Position numbers and translations under genes: made by a program. A DNA stretch of 64,000 bases from Moritella sp. F3 (GTDB lineage Bacteria > Pseudomonadota > Gammaproteobacteria > Enterobacterales > Moritellaceae): the NCBI RefSeq assembly GCF_015082335.1, contig NZ_BLRL01000005.1, positions 62,001 to 126,000 on the forward strand. The letters run 5' to 3'. How positions within the stretch are numbered: position 1 is the stretch's first letter; each line of letters opens with the position of its first letter. Below are positions 54,500 to 63,470 of the stretch, one piece after another. Below the pieces are notes generated by a model. The model had not been told where the DNA came from. It was given only the letters and a program-made list of their open reading frames with translations, and searched no databases.

Positions 54500-56206
54500 A
54501 TGCAAAGGCTTGCGAGCATCACAGTGTTGTTAGGGTTACTACTTACTGGTTGCAACAGTTCTGATAGTAGCAGTTCATCAACAGGAACAGGTGGTAATAC
54601 ACAACTATTTACTGTCTATGGAAATCAAGCTCATATGAGGGGCGTTATTGATAGTGATATCGTTTCACAGCTTAACAAGATGACAAAAGCCAACCCGCAA
54701 GTTGATACGATTGTAATGCTGGAAGTAGCAGGCTCAAAAGATGATGTCGAAAATTTAAAGGCATCACTGTTAGTTCGTAGCAAAAAATTAAAAACAGTAT
54801 TACCCGCAGAAGCTATGATTGCATCTGGCGGCACGGATTTTTTCCTTGCAGGTGTTGAGCGATTGATCGATCCAACCGCTCGAATTGGCGTGCACTCTTG
54901 GGCTGACGGTAGTGGTACAGAAGGTAAAGATTTACCTGCCGACCATCCTGAACACCAACGCTATTTAACTTACTATAATAAAATTGGTGTCGATCCGAAT
55001 TTTTATTGGTACACCCTTAATGCGGCAAGCGCCAATGATATCCATTGGATGAGCAATGCTGAACTCGCTAAGTACGACGTTGAAACACGTGAAATGACCG
55101 CGAATGAACTGGTTAAAGTATTCCCTGTTCCGAGTGAGTTTGGGCAGGCTGCCACCGATTTGTTTGATCGCTATACTTGGGTTAAAGCACCCAATGGTAA
55201 GCTGATTAATATTTTTGCTCAATCCAAGGTGTCTTTAGCGCAGTTAGTAAAAGCGAGAAGCACATTGGAATTCTATTTAACTGATACTGCAACAGTGAAG
55301 AAAACCCTTGTCGCTAATAGTATGGCGAATAGAGGCGCATCATTATTTATCTTTAATGATGAGCAGGCTTCAGAGCAAGCAATGGAAGGTAGTTTAGGTA
55401 ACAGTAAGTTGGCTGAGTCTGGGCAAGACTTATATGCAACCGAAATATTTGTAGAGGGTGATAGCCGTTATCTAGCTGCGCCATCAGACGCTCGTGATGC
55501 GACGTTTGAAGAAGTATTGCATTTAACACAAGCGCAAGGTATCGCACCAACGGTTAAGTCTTTACAAAAACAGATCGCAGAACAAGCTGAAGTCGCGATT
55601 GCCAATAAAGTATGGAACCCTGATGCTGAACAACTGGAAGAATGGCGTGCTGAAGGTGATACAGAAACGGGTAATAGTGTTTCTCATGAGTATTTTGCCG
55701 CGATAGTTGAAGCATATTATGGCATGTGGCAAGGGCTTTCTGCAGGTATGGATGGCTATACCGCGACAACTCGCGCATTGCAAACAGTACAAGACAGTGA
55801 TGGTCAGGCAATTATTGGAGCATTCTTACCTGAATATATCCCAACAACTATGGATGTAGACGCGAGTTTTGCTGGAGGTAGCACTTTTTATATGGAATAT
55901 AATGCGGTATTAAGTTATACGGCAAAATCACAGTATTTACAGTCGGTGCGTTTAACTGGAAAAAATAGCAGCAATATTTCAGGCAACAGTCAAAATAACC
56001 TCTTGATGGGAAACCAAGGCAATAACCAAATTGATGGTAAAGGTGGAGTAAATATATATAAAGTAAACGGTTTACAGTCTGAGTTTATCGTTGGTGTTGA
56101 TGGTGAGGGCTTCTTGCTACAGGATAAGGTTGATGGGCGTAATGGTACAGATAAGCTGTTAAATATTCAGAAAATTGAATTTAATGATAGCGAACTTAGG
56201 CTATAA
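54500..56206 (+). CDS. Lipoprotein with ClpP-like core and RTX-like C-terminus
   Basis: 568 residues. A lipobox LLTGC (lipid Cys18), a Ser/Gly linker, then a domain (~35-230) with ClpP/crotonase-like features: GVIDSDIV, a central strand VDTIVMLEV, and MIASGGTDFFLAGVERLIDPTARIGVHSW with possible nucleophile Ser109 and His132. The middle is helical and unassigned. Residues ~486-525 have NxxxGNxGNNxIDGKGG units resembling calcium-binding RTX repeats. A lipid anchor and RTX tail together are unusual. Function unknown; perhaps a surface protease or esterase. Confidence 0.7.
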   Translation: MQRLASITVLLGLLLTGCNSSDSSSSSTGTGGNTQLFTVYGNQAHMRGVIDSDIVSQLNKMTKANPQVDTIVMLEVAGSKDDVENLKASLLVRSKKLKTVLPAEAMIASGGTDFFLAGVERLIDPTARIGVHSWADGSGTEGKDLPADHPEHQRYLTYYNKIGVDPNFYWYTLNAASANDIHWMSNAELAKYDVETREMTANELVKVFPVPSEFGQAATDLFDRYTWVKAPNGKLINIFAQSKVSLAQLVKARSTLEFYLTDTATVKKTLVANSMANRGASLFIFNDEQASEQAMEGSLGNSKLAESGQDLYATEIFVEGDSRYLAAPSDARDATFEEVLHLTQAQGIAPTVKSLQKQIAEQAEVAIANKVWNPDAEQLEEWRAEGDTETGNSVSHEYFAAIVEAYYGMWQGLSAGMDGYTATTRALQTVQDSDGQAIIGAFLPEYIPTTMDVDASFAGGSTFYMEYNAVLSYTAKSQYLQSVRLTGKNSSNISGNSQNNLLMGNQGNNQIDGKGGVNIYKVNGLQSEFIVGVDGEGFLLQDKVDGRNGTDKLLNIQKIEFNDSELRL

Positions 56207-56275
56207 CGAGTACCGATGACTTGGCTTTAATGTTGTATAAAATATTTATATATTATATAAAGCAACGAGGTTTAA

Positions 56276-56407
56276 ATGCGTAAGTTTGTTAATATCAAAG
56301 TGCTTATTGGGATGTTCTCACTGGTCTGTTTAATCGCAGTCAAAGCGCCACACGGTAAGACGATCCATATATTCTCACAAGCCTGGTGTGTCTGTAGCAC
56401 AATTTAA
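56276..56407 (+). CDS. 43-residue membrane or secreted peptide
   Basis: Read directly: MRKFVNIKVLIGMFSLVCLI, then AVKAPHGKTIHIFSQAWCVC, then STI. A good ribosome site (CGAGG, 5 nt spacer) precedes the ATG. One hydrophobic segment is followed by a short exported tail with CVC. It lies between the lipoprotein and the two-component genes on the same strand. It may be an export signal, a small regulator or a metal-binding peptide; no family recognised. Confidence 0.6.
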   Translation: MRKFVNIKVLIGMFSLVCLIAVKAPHGKTIHIFSQAWCVCSTI

Positions 56408-56504
56408 AAAATTGCATTGAATGATAATAAGCTGAATTTACCTGAACAGTATATATTAGCTCTGTATTTTAATTTATTTATAATGATATAAGGTTTCCTT
56501 GACC

Positions 56505-57203
56505 ATGTTAGAGAATGACAACAAACACATTTTAATTGTTGAAGATGATTTAGAGATTTGTCGGCTTCTCGATATGTTCTTACGCAGTAAAGGCTATCAA
56601 GTATCACTGAGTAATAATGGCACCGATGGACTGGCTGATATAGCCCGATTAAAACCCGATCTTGTGGTATTAGATATCATGATGCCTGGCTTAGACGGGA
56701 TTGAGGTATGTAAGCAAAGTCGTGAATTTTATAGCGGACCGATTATTATGTTGACCGCTTGTAGTGAAGAAATATCGGAAATGTCAGCATTAGACACTGG
56801 CGCTGATGGCTATTTACACAAACCGCTACGACCACATATCTTGTTATCACACATAGAAGCATTTTTGCGTCGTGAAAATAGAAGTAATAAAAACACGAAC
56901 GCGCTAAGCCATACTGGCAGCTTAACGATAGATACCTTAAAGCGCTTAGTTACCCGTAATAACGAAGAGATTATTTTAACGGGCGCAGAATATGAAATGT
57001 TAGCCTATTTAGCGACACAAGCTGGCACGATTGTGAGTCGAGACGAATGTTATCGCGCACTCAAAGGTGTCGAGTTTGATGGCCTAGATAGAGCCTTGGA
57101 TATGCGTTTATCAAGTATACGTAAAAAGATAAAAGATGATGTTGCCCCATACCAAATAATCAAAACAATTCGCTGTAAGGGTTACCTATTTGTTAAGCAA
57201 TAA
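56505..57203 (+). CDS. Two-component response regulator, OmpR family (RstA-like)
   Basis: About 232 residues (ATG 56505; TTG 56499 has better spacing to AAGG). Receiver domain: acidic pair in VEDDLE, phospho-acceptor Asp in VVLDIMMPG, and Lys in LHKPLRP. The winged-helix output has GSLTIDTLKRLVTRNN and the RstA-like stretch LKGVEFDGLDRALDMRLSSIRKKI, ending IRCKGYLF. It is paired with the kinase directly downstream. Confidence 0.9.
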   Translation: MLENDNKHILIVEDDLEICRLLDMFLRSKGYQVSLSNNGTDGLADIARLKPDLVVLDIMMPGLDGIEVCKQSREFYSGPIIMLTACSEEISEMSALDTGADGYLHKPLRPHILLSHIEAFLRRENRSNKNTNALSHTGSLTIDTLKRLVTRNNEEIILTGAEYEMLAYLATQAGTIVSRDECYRALKGVEFDGLDRALDMRLSSIRKKIKDDVAPYQIIKTIRCKGYLFVKQ

Positions 57204-57204
57204 T

Positions 57205-58611
57205 ATGGTTACTAAGCTGAAAAAATTCATTCGTCACTACTCCTTTAACACGCTGTTTTTAAAGCTATATGTTGGAGTGACGGCGGTGATTATTGGCAGC
57301 ATCGTCTTTGTTAGTTTGTCGATGGATTATTACTACGAAAACCTTGATGATATAACATTTGTCCATGATGCGAGTTTTGCGTCTAAATTATTGGATGATT
57401 TTGTCGAAGATACCGACCGCTGGAATATGGAAGTCGATTTATTGAGTCGATTTACCGGGTTTACGATAAAAAATATCAAGATGAATCAAGCATTACTCTA
57501 TCATCGAAAGCACGAGCTGTTAGACGTTGTTGATATAGAACCGAATAAAAATTATCCACCTTTACCTGCTGGTATTGGTAAGTGGGGGGTATTTGTCTAT
57601 AAGCATGATGTAGAAGATGATCGTCTTGCTGTGATCTTGCCGCATAAAGATGGGCTATTACTCATCATTGATCGAAATCAAGCGCTCTACCCAATAGATG
57701 GTCCTCAGGATTGGGTCGATGATAATGCGGAAATTTTTTTATTAGGTTTTATCTTTTTAAGTATTGCCTTAGTGCTGTACGCGAGTGTGAGAAATATATC
57801 CAATCACGTCTATCGTTTAAGTGATGCTAGTTTAGATCTGGCAAAGGGCGAGCTAGATACTCGCGTCAACAATAAAATCCCCGCACCTTTGAATCAAATG
57901 GCAACAAGTTTCAATAAAATGGCTGAATCGCTGCAGCATTCACAGCATCAGCAACGCGTTATGGCGAATGCCATTGCCCATGAATTACGTACACCGTTAA
58001 CGCGTATTCAGTTGGTGATGGGCTTGCTAAGTGATGAGGCTCATAATGAATATACGACGGCATTACACAATGACTTAGGTCGTTATACGGTTGAAATGGA
58101 AGCTTTAGCAAATGACATCCTGATGCTACAAACCATAGAACACAATCCCTCTTCGCTCCATCAAAAGATTGACTTAGCGGCGTTAATACAATCACGCATG
58201 GTTGAGTTTCAGCTGCAGTACCCTCATGTCCATGTCACGGCTGATATCGAGGCTGTGAGTGTGGATGGTAATCCTCGCTACCTTCAGCTCATTGTTGATA
58301 ACCTCGTGAAGAATGCCTGTTTGTACGCAGATTCAAGGGTTAAGATCACGCTTAAAAAACATGTTAATTGTTGCTGTATCGTCGTCGAGGATGATGGTGA
58401 TGGGATCAGTCCACAGCAACGAGAGCAAGTACTTGATGCGTTTACGCGGTTAGATAACAGTCGTAGTAGACAGACTGGTGGTTTTGGCTTAGGTTTGGCT
58501 ATTGTGAATACGGTGGTTAAAACCATGAAAGGAAAGCTGGACATTAAAACCAGTAAGTTGGGTGGGGCGATGTTTATCATTGAGTTTAAATGCGAATGTT
58601 GTCGTGTTTAA
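57205..58611 (+). CDS. Sensor histidine kinase (RstB-like)
   Basis: About 468 residues. ATG 57205 follows the regulator stop by one base; a TTG at 57190 would overlap it. Two membrane helices (~15-40 and ~172-190), a periplasmic domain between them, HAMP (~195-250), the phospho-acceptor His in ANAIAHELRTPLTRIQ, N-box DNLVKNACLYA, and ATP-lid motifs DDGDGIS and GGFGLGLAIV. Signal unknown. The upstream lipoprotein may be a target or a sensor partner. Confidence 0.9.
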   Translation: MVTKLKKFIRHYSFNTLFLKLYVGVTAVIIGSIVFVSLSMDYYYENLDDITFVHDASFASKLLDDFVEDTDRWNMEVDLLSRFTGFTIKNIKMNQALLYHRKHELLDVVDIEPNKNYPPLPAGIGKWGVFVYKHDVEDDRLAVILPHKDGLLLIIDRNQALYPIDGPQDWVDDNAEIFLLGFIFLSIALVLYASVRNISNHVYRLSDASLDLAKGELDTRVNNKIPAPLNQMATSFNKMAESLQHSQHQQRVMANAIAHELRTPLTRIQLVMGLLSDEAHNEYTTALHNDLGRYTVEMEALANDILMLQTIEHNPSSLHQKIDLAALIQSRMVEFQLQYPHVHVTADIEAVSVDGNPRYLQLIVDNLVKNACLYADSRVKITLKKHVNCCCIVVEDDGDGISPQQREQVLDAFTRLDNSRSRQTGGFGLGLAIVNTVVKTMKGKLDIKTSKLGGAMFIIEFKCECCRV

Positions 58612-58620
58612 GTCAGCGTT

Positions 58621-58653
58621 AAAATGACGACAGCGAGTGCTTGTCGTCATTTT
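58621..58653. terminator. Bidirectional terminator, histidine kinase/fadD
   Basis: A perfect 12-bp stem AAAATGACGACA/TGTCGTCATTTT with a 9-nt loop between two convergent genes. Confidence 0.9.
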
Positions 58654-58668
58654 ATTGCTAATGTCGCG

Positions 58669-60267
58669 CTACGCTGTACGTAATTCGCGACGTAATATCT
58701 TACCTACTGCTGTTTTTGGCAACTCGTCCATAAATACAATTTGCTTAGGTACCTTGTAGGCCGTTAAAAATTCTTTACAGTGTGCAATGATATCTTGTTC
58801 TTCAAGGTCTTGGTTATGCTGAGATTTGACGATAAAGGCTTTCACCGCTTCTCCCGTTTTCTCTAAAGGAACACCAATGACTGCGGCCTCTAAAATACCG
58901 CTGTGATTTGAGAGGACCTCTTCGACTTCATTAGGGTAAACGTTAAAACCGGATACGATGATCATGTCTTTTTTACGATCAACAATTTTGTAATAACCAT
59001 TGTCTAATTGTTCGGCTATATCCCCAGTTTTAAAGAAACCGTCACTGGTCATTACTTCAGCTGTTGCTGCGTCGCTACGCCAGTAACCTTGCATGACTTG
59101 CGGGCCACGAACTGAGAGTTCACCTGCTTCACCTGCTGCAACCTCATTATCATTTTCATTAAGTAGTTTAATCTCGGTACCCGGTAAGGCTGCGCCAATT
59201 GAACCAACTAAGGTTTCGCCTGGACGGTTGAATGTGACTACCGGTGATGTTTCAGATAACCCATAACCTTCACAGATATCGCAGCCTGTGACGTCTTTCC
59301 ATAACTTCGCGGTTGAGCTTGTGAGCGCTGTACCACCTGAAGTGGTTATTTTTAATTTACTGAAGTCTAATGCTTTAAATTCAGGCTGAGTACATAAACC
59401 AACAAATAAGGTATTAAGGCCTGAAAATGCCGTGAATTTAACGGTTTTAATCGCGTTCACAAACCCCGGCATATCTCGTGGATTTGGGATCAATACAGTA
59501 TGGGCACCCGTACTAAAGTACAGCAGTAGAGTGATGTTAAATGCGTATATATGATAGAGCGGCAGCGGTGATATGAGCACCTCTTCGCCTGCTGTGATTT
59601 CGTTAGACAAACGGCCCTTGGTTTGGATGGTATTGCTTAATACATTACCGTGGCTGAGCATTGCGCCTTTTGACAAGCCTGTGGTGCCGCCTGTGTATTG
59701 CAAAACAGCTAAATCATCGATATGGCAAGTAACTGGTAGGTAAGGATTATTTTTACCGAGTGCAATCGCATCAAGTAATGAAATGGTATCTAGCTGTGAA
59801 GAACCTTGTTCCTGTGGTGCGAGTAAGTCGGCCGCATGGGTGGTAATGATAGTCTTGATATTGGTATCAGGCAGTACTTTTTCTGCGACAGGGAGCAGGT
59901 CAGATAAGATGACTAATGCCGTGGCTTCAGAATTGTTAAATTGATGTAACATTTCACGCGGGGTGTAAAGTGGGTTGGTGTTAACTAATACTAATCCTGC
60001 ACGAGTCGCGCCATAAGCAGCAATTGGAAATTGGGTAATACTCGGTAATTGGATCGCAATTTTATCACCTGGTTTTAGGTCTGTATGGTTTTGTAGGTAG
60101 GATGCAAACGCGGCAGATAGCTGGTCTATCTCCTTAAATGTAAGGGTTTTACCTAAGCAGGTGTAAGCAGGTCTATTCGCATATTCTTCACAAGTATCTA
60201 GTATCAAATCAGCAATACAGTTGAGTCCATTCAATTCTATTTTTTCTACAGCAGCATTCGATAACAT
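58669..60267 (-). CDS. fadD: Long-chain fatty acid--CoA ligase
   Basis: 532 residues of the ANL adenylating superfamily: P-loop YTGGTTGLSKGAMLSH, GYGLSETSPVV, and the FACS block DGFFKTGDIAEQLDNGYYKI followed by VDRKKDMIIVSGFNVYPNEVEE. The C-terminal Lys is in PKTAVGKILRREL. It activates fatty acids with ATP and CoA for beta-oxidation. It is about 30 residues shorter than E. coli FadD. Candidate FadR- and PsrA-like sites lie upstream. Confidence 0.9.
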   Translation of the reverse strand: MLSNAAVEKIELNGLNCIADLILDTCEEYANRPAYTCLGKTLTFKEIDQLSAAFASYLQNHTDLKPGDKIAIQLPSITQFPIAAYGATRAGLVLVNTNPLYTPREMLHQFNNSEATALVILSDLLPVAEKVLPDTNIKTIITTHAADLLAPQEQGSSQLDTISLLDAIALGKNNPYLPVTCHIDDLAVLQYTGGTTGLSKGAMLSHGNVLSNTIQTKGRLSNEITAGEEVLISPLPLYHIYAFNITLLLYFSTGAHTVLIPNPRDMPGFVNAIKTVKFTAFSGLNTLFVGLCTQPEFKALDFSKLKITTSGGTALTSSTAKLWKDVTGCDICEGYGLSETSPVVTFNRPGETLVGSIGAALPGTEIKLLNENDNEVAAGEAGELSVRGPQVMQGYWRSDAATAEVMTSDGFFKTGDIAEQLDNGYYKIVDRKKDMIIVSGFNVYPNEVEEVLSNHSGILEAAVIGVPLEKTGEAVKAFIVKSQHNQDLEEQDIIAHCKEFLTAYKVPKQIVFMDELPKTAVGKILRRELRTA

Positions 60268-60605
60268 ATAATTCTTCCTATCTATTAAGTTGTGTTGTGA
60301 ATATAAAGTGACACTGAATTAGTCATTTGGTTGCAACATATAGGTTACAACTCGTGTATTTAATCGGAATATTTTTGAACGAATAATTTAAACGTTCGTA
60401 TGATTTATTATCATACTGTTGAATTTATCTATTTCAGCGAGCAACACGATATTTTTGAAAATAGGCTAACTGGTCGGCTTAGCTTGTCTCAAAATTTAAT
60501 TTTAGCGTATTAGCAGCTTGTGCAATTTGCAGCTAGGCTTTTATATAGCGTTTAATTTAATTCGCAGAGTATCTGTTTGATATTGGCTTTTAAGGAGTGG
60601 TATTT
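60268..60605. other. Divergent region upstream of fadD
   Basis: 338 nt with two candidate operators. AACTGGTCGGCTTAGCT (60468-60484) matches about 12 of 17 positions of the E. coli FadR consensus. TTTAAACGTTCGTATG, near 60388-60403, partly fits PsrA-type AAACG/CGTTT sites. Neither is compelling. No small gene seen. Confidence 0.35.
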
Positions 60606-61016
60606 ATGGTTAAAATTAAGAGTATCAGCATGTTAATACTGGTTTTGATGTGTCCGTTTAATAGTTTTTCAAAACAACAAGTTGCTGTATTTTTAGGGAG
60701 TCCTATGTCTGGGGTTCAATATCAACAAGGCGACTTACGTTTTTCTTTGGGGTTGAAAGATTTCGGCGTTGCGTTTGATCAGACCTTTAGTGTGGCTGAA
60801 TTATTGGAAAAGCCTAAATTAGCCCCACTATATGTTTATTTAGGGGGGCAACTTGTCGACCACCACAAGCATAAAGTGGCTGTACGCTCAGGCATCGGGT
60901 TTCAACAACCTTTTGAGCTGATAACCCTGTATGCAGAGCTTGGTCCAAGCCTGTATGTGCTAGAAGATGTGGATATGAAACTAGAAGCGAGCTTAGGTAT
61001 TAAAATTGATTTTTAA
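60606..61016 (+). CDS. Exported protein, possibly a small outer-membrane barrel
   Basis: ATG 60606 has AAGGAG 8 nt upstream; GTG 60597 overlaps that site and is unlikely. 136 residues with a signal peptide (cut near SFSK). The mature chain alternates hydrophobic and polar residues (LRFSLGLKDFGVAFDQTF; LYVYLGGQLVD; LEASLGIKIDF) and ends in Phe, which suggests a small outer-membrane barrel. No family name. Confidence 0.65.
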   Translation: MVKIKSISMLILVLMCPFNSFSKQQVAVFLGSPMSGVQYQQGDLRFSLGLKDFGVAFDQTFSVAELLEKPKLAPLYVYLGGQLVDHHKHKVAVRSGIGFQQPFELITLYAELGPSLYVLEDVDMKLEASLGIKIDF

Positions 61017-61050
61017 ATATACTCGCATCGAAGAGAAGAGTGAATACCGC

Positions 61051-61389
61051 TTAAAAATCGAGAAACATCAAGGTTGGGATGAGCAGGATGTTGCAAACGA
61101 CGAGATAGCTGGATAAGGTAAATATTCTTTTTACCTTGCTGCAGCGGTAAATAAAGTATTCGTCAAAGTGCTGTAAATGCTCATTACGACGGATGTAATG
61201 GAATAATTGCATTTGTTTTGTGTAATTACCTTCAGTATTAAAAAATACCCGACCGTTAACACGCTGATAGAGTAGCGGGTCAATATCTCTCATGTGATAA
61301 AGCAGGCAACGTAATGAAGAAACAGCACGTGCGACATTAATTAGCGTGATAATTGAAAACGCGATAAAAATAAGATCACTATTATTCAT
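61051..61389 (-). CDS. uspB: Universal stress protein B
   Basis: 112 residues (E. coli UspB 111): an N-terminal helix, the family block SSLRCLLYHMRDIDPLLYQRVNGRVFF, a basic middle (KQMQLFHYIRRNEHLQHFDEYFIYRC) and a C-terminal membrane helix. In E. coli it is an inner-membrane protein induced in stationary phase by sigma-S and needed for ethanol tolerance. Ribosome site GGAAAGG precedes the start. Confidence 0.92.
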   Translation of the reverse strand: MNNSDLIFIAFSIITLINVARAVSSLRCLLYHMRDIDPLLYQRVNGRVFFNTEGNYTKQMQLFHYIRRNEHLQHFDEYFIYRCSKVKRIFTLSSYLVVCNILLIPTLMFLDF

Positions 61390-61775
61390 CCTTTCCCCTT
61401 AGCGGTAAACGCTAGCATGCCAGTTACTTTCATTATCCTTATTAATATGAGTGTAATATATATTTCTACTTTCGGTATCTTATGACCGATAAAAGCGAAT
61501 TATTTATATTATGAAACGATAATTTAACACTTAATTAATACATTACAAAAACTAATCCGATAAATCTGAAAATGTACTGTATTCCACCTGTTTTTTTACT
61601 TGCCTAAGATGATGCTCAGGACTATTATGCCGCCTGAAATGCAGAGTAAGATATTGCGTATATGGATTTAGCCTGTCACCAATCTTTTCATTATCAATCC
61701 AACTAGAGTTTATCTCTAATTATTGCGGTTTTTAGCCTTAATTACCGTTTTATATTCGTAACTTATTATGAGGGT
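61390..61775. other. Intergenic region uspB-emrD
   Basis: 386 nt between divergent genes. Only frames of 20 codons or fewer, without ribosome sites, are present. It should carry both promoters; I could not identify a convincing sigma-S or sigma-70 pair. No repeat or RNA gene evident. Confidence 0.35.
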
Positions 61776-62996
61776 ATGGTTGTGCTACAACAATCGTCTT
61801 CTGCCAATATGGCAAAATTACTATTTCTAATTATTATACTGACTGCTGTAGGGCAAATGACACAAACAATGTATGTGCCATCTATTGCTGCAATGGCTAC
61901 CGATTTTGCGGTTCAGCCAACGTATCTACAAGCGGTTATGGCGGCTTATTTGATCCCTTACGGCTTATCACAGTTTGTATATGGGCCTTTATCAGATCGC
62001 ATTGGTCGACGACCCGTGATTATGGCGGGCATGACTATATTTATGATGGGTACATTGGCGGCATTATTCGCTCCGTCATTTGAGTATTTTCTATTAGCTA
62101 GCTTTATCCAAGGCTCTGGTACAGGTTGTGCGGGCGCAATGTCGAGAACGGTCACGCGTGACTGCTATGATGGCGCATCATTGCATCGAGCTAACAGCCT
62201 TGTGAGTATGGGCGTCATTTTTTCACCCTTACTTGCACCTGTGGTGGGGGGTTATCTTTCAATGGCATTTGATTGGAAAGCAAGTTACCTGTTTTTACTG
62301 ATCTTTGGCGCGCTAGTGACACTAGCGATGTTTACGATGTTTGATGAAACATTGCCTAAAGAAAAGCGTCGTAATGAGCGCGTTTGGACAAGCTATAGTT
62401 ATGTGTTGAGTAACCGCCAATTCCAAGGTTATGTCTTTTGCCTTATTGCGACATTCGCGGGTATCGCTGTGTTTGAAGCTGCGGCAGGTGTATTGCTTGG
62501 TAGTGTGTTAAAGCTCGATCCAACAACGGTAAGTTGGTTATTTGTATTACCATTACCGGGGTATTTATTGGGTGCCTGGTTATCTGCTACGTTATCGGTA
62601 CGTATCGGCCAACGCAATTTGTTTAACATTGGTATGGTGACTTTGATTGTTGGAGCTCTAGCTATCTTCATTCCGGGCATGGCTGGATTAGTCACCGTTG
62701 TGTCATTGATTGGTGGTGGGTTTATTTCGTTTATTGGTGCTGGAATAATTTTTCCTGCAGCAACAACTGCGGCAATTCAGCCTTTTCCTCATCATGCTGG
62801 GACTGCGGGGGCAATTTTAGGTGGTATGCAAAATTTAGGCGCGGGCCTTGCGACATTAGCGGCATCATTGATGGGGGCAAAAGATCAGTTTAACCTTGGC
62901 TCTGTGATGCTAGTCGCTGCAGTCTTAGTGGTGATTAGCATACTTTGGGTGCGACGTCGTTTCTCGAATGATGCTGCGATGACGCCGAGCTTATAA
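61776..62996 (+). CDS. emrD: Multidrug efflux MFS transporter EmrD-like
   Basis: 406 residues and 12 membrane helices. MFS motif A is GPLSDRIGRRPVIMAG between helices 2 and 3, and GAMSRTVTRDCYDGASLHRANS and LAPVVGGYLS are typical of the EmrD/Bcr drug:H+ antiporters. Start ATG 61776, although GTG 61782 is better spaced from GAGGG. Its terminator follows. Confidence 0.88.
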   Translation: MVVLQQSSSANMAKLLFLIIILTAVGQMTQTMYVPSIAAMATDFAVQPTYLQAVMAAYLIPYGLSQFVYGPLSDRIGRRPVIMAGMTIFMMGTLAALFAPSFEYFLLASFIQGSGTGCAGAMSRTVTRDCYDGASLHRANSLVSMGVIFSPLLAPVVGGYLSMAFDWKASYLFLLIFGALVTLAMFTMFDETLPKEKRRNERVWTSYSYVLSNRQFQGYVFCLIATFAGIAVFEAAAGVLLGSVLKLDPTTVSWLFVLPLPGYLLGAWLSATLSVRIGQRNLFNIGMVTLIVGALAIFIPGMAGLVTVVSLIGGGFISFIGAGIIFPAATTAAIQPFPHHAGTAGAILGGMQNLGAGLATLAASLMGAKDQFNLGSVMLVAAVLVVISILWVRRRFSNDAAMTPSL

Positions 62997-63013
62997 TGCG
63001 TTAATAACTAAAT

Positions 63014-63041
63014 AAAATGGGAACAGGATCGTTCCCATTTT
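63014..63041. terminator. Terminator after emrD
   Basis: A perfect 11-bp stem AAAATGGGAAC/GTTCCCATTTT with a 6-nt loop, 17 nt after emrD and 2 nt from the stop of the convergent small gene, so it can serve both. Confidence 0.88.
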
Positions 63042-63043
63042 AA

Positions 63044-63262
63044 CTAATGCTGATTTTCTCTATAATGCGGATCGGTCCAGCAGAGTGGTAGTGTTTCACC
63101 GGAAAGAAATAGAAGATCTGATTTTTTAAAGGTTTCCGGATCTTGTTGTTCTTCACCCACCTGATAGCGACCGACTACCGAATCATGGAATAGGTTCGTG
63201 AGATCGTCTTGTCCTATTACCTCTATCATATCGTTATTACTTTTATGTTTAAAAAACATCAT
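63044..63262 (-). CDS. Conserved hypothetical 72-residue protein
   Basis: Soluble; a pattern VVGRYQVGEEQQDPETFKKSDLLF and LPLCWTDPHYRE. I have the impression of similar small proteins in related marine genera but cannot name a family. It converges on emrD. Its start is 208 nt from that of the divergent methyltransferase gene. Confidence 0.65.
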   Translation of the reverse strand: MMFFKHKSNNDMIEVIGQDDLTNLFHDSVVGRYQVGEEQQDPETFKKSDLLFLSGETLPLCWTDPHYRENQH

Positions 63263-63470
63263 GCGCTCCAGTCGTTATCAGCTTTCTACCAGTAAAGTAT
63301 AGCCTGCGCTCACCTTTTATTTTGAATATCAGTTAAACTGTTGATACTCGCGATAATAGCTAAGCTGGTAATAAGCGTGCTCGGTATATCGTGATACAGA
63401 GCTCGTTATAACATGGCTGTAATAAACAGAGCTTCTCATAGACGGAGTGGATAATTGATACAGGTGCAAT

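Noticed and set aside
55554..55811. Minus-strand genes inside the lipoprotein gene
   Set aside because: These are frame shadows of a long gene with good coding character, with no ribosome sites or family match.
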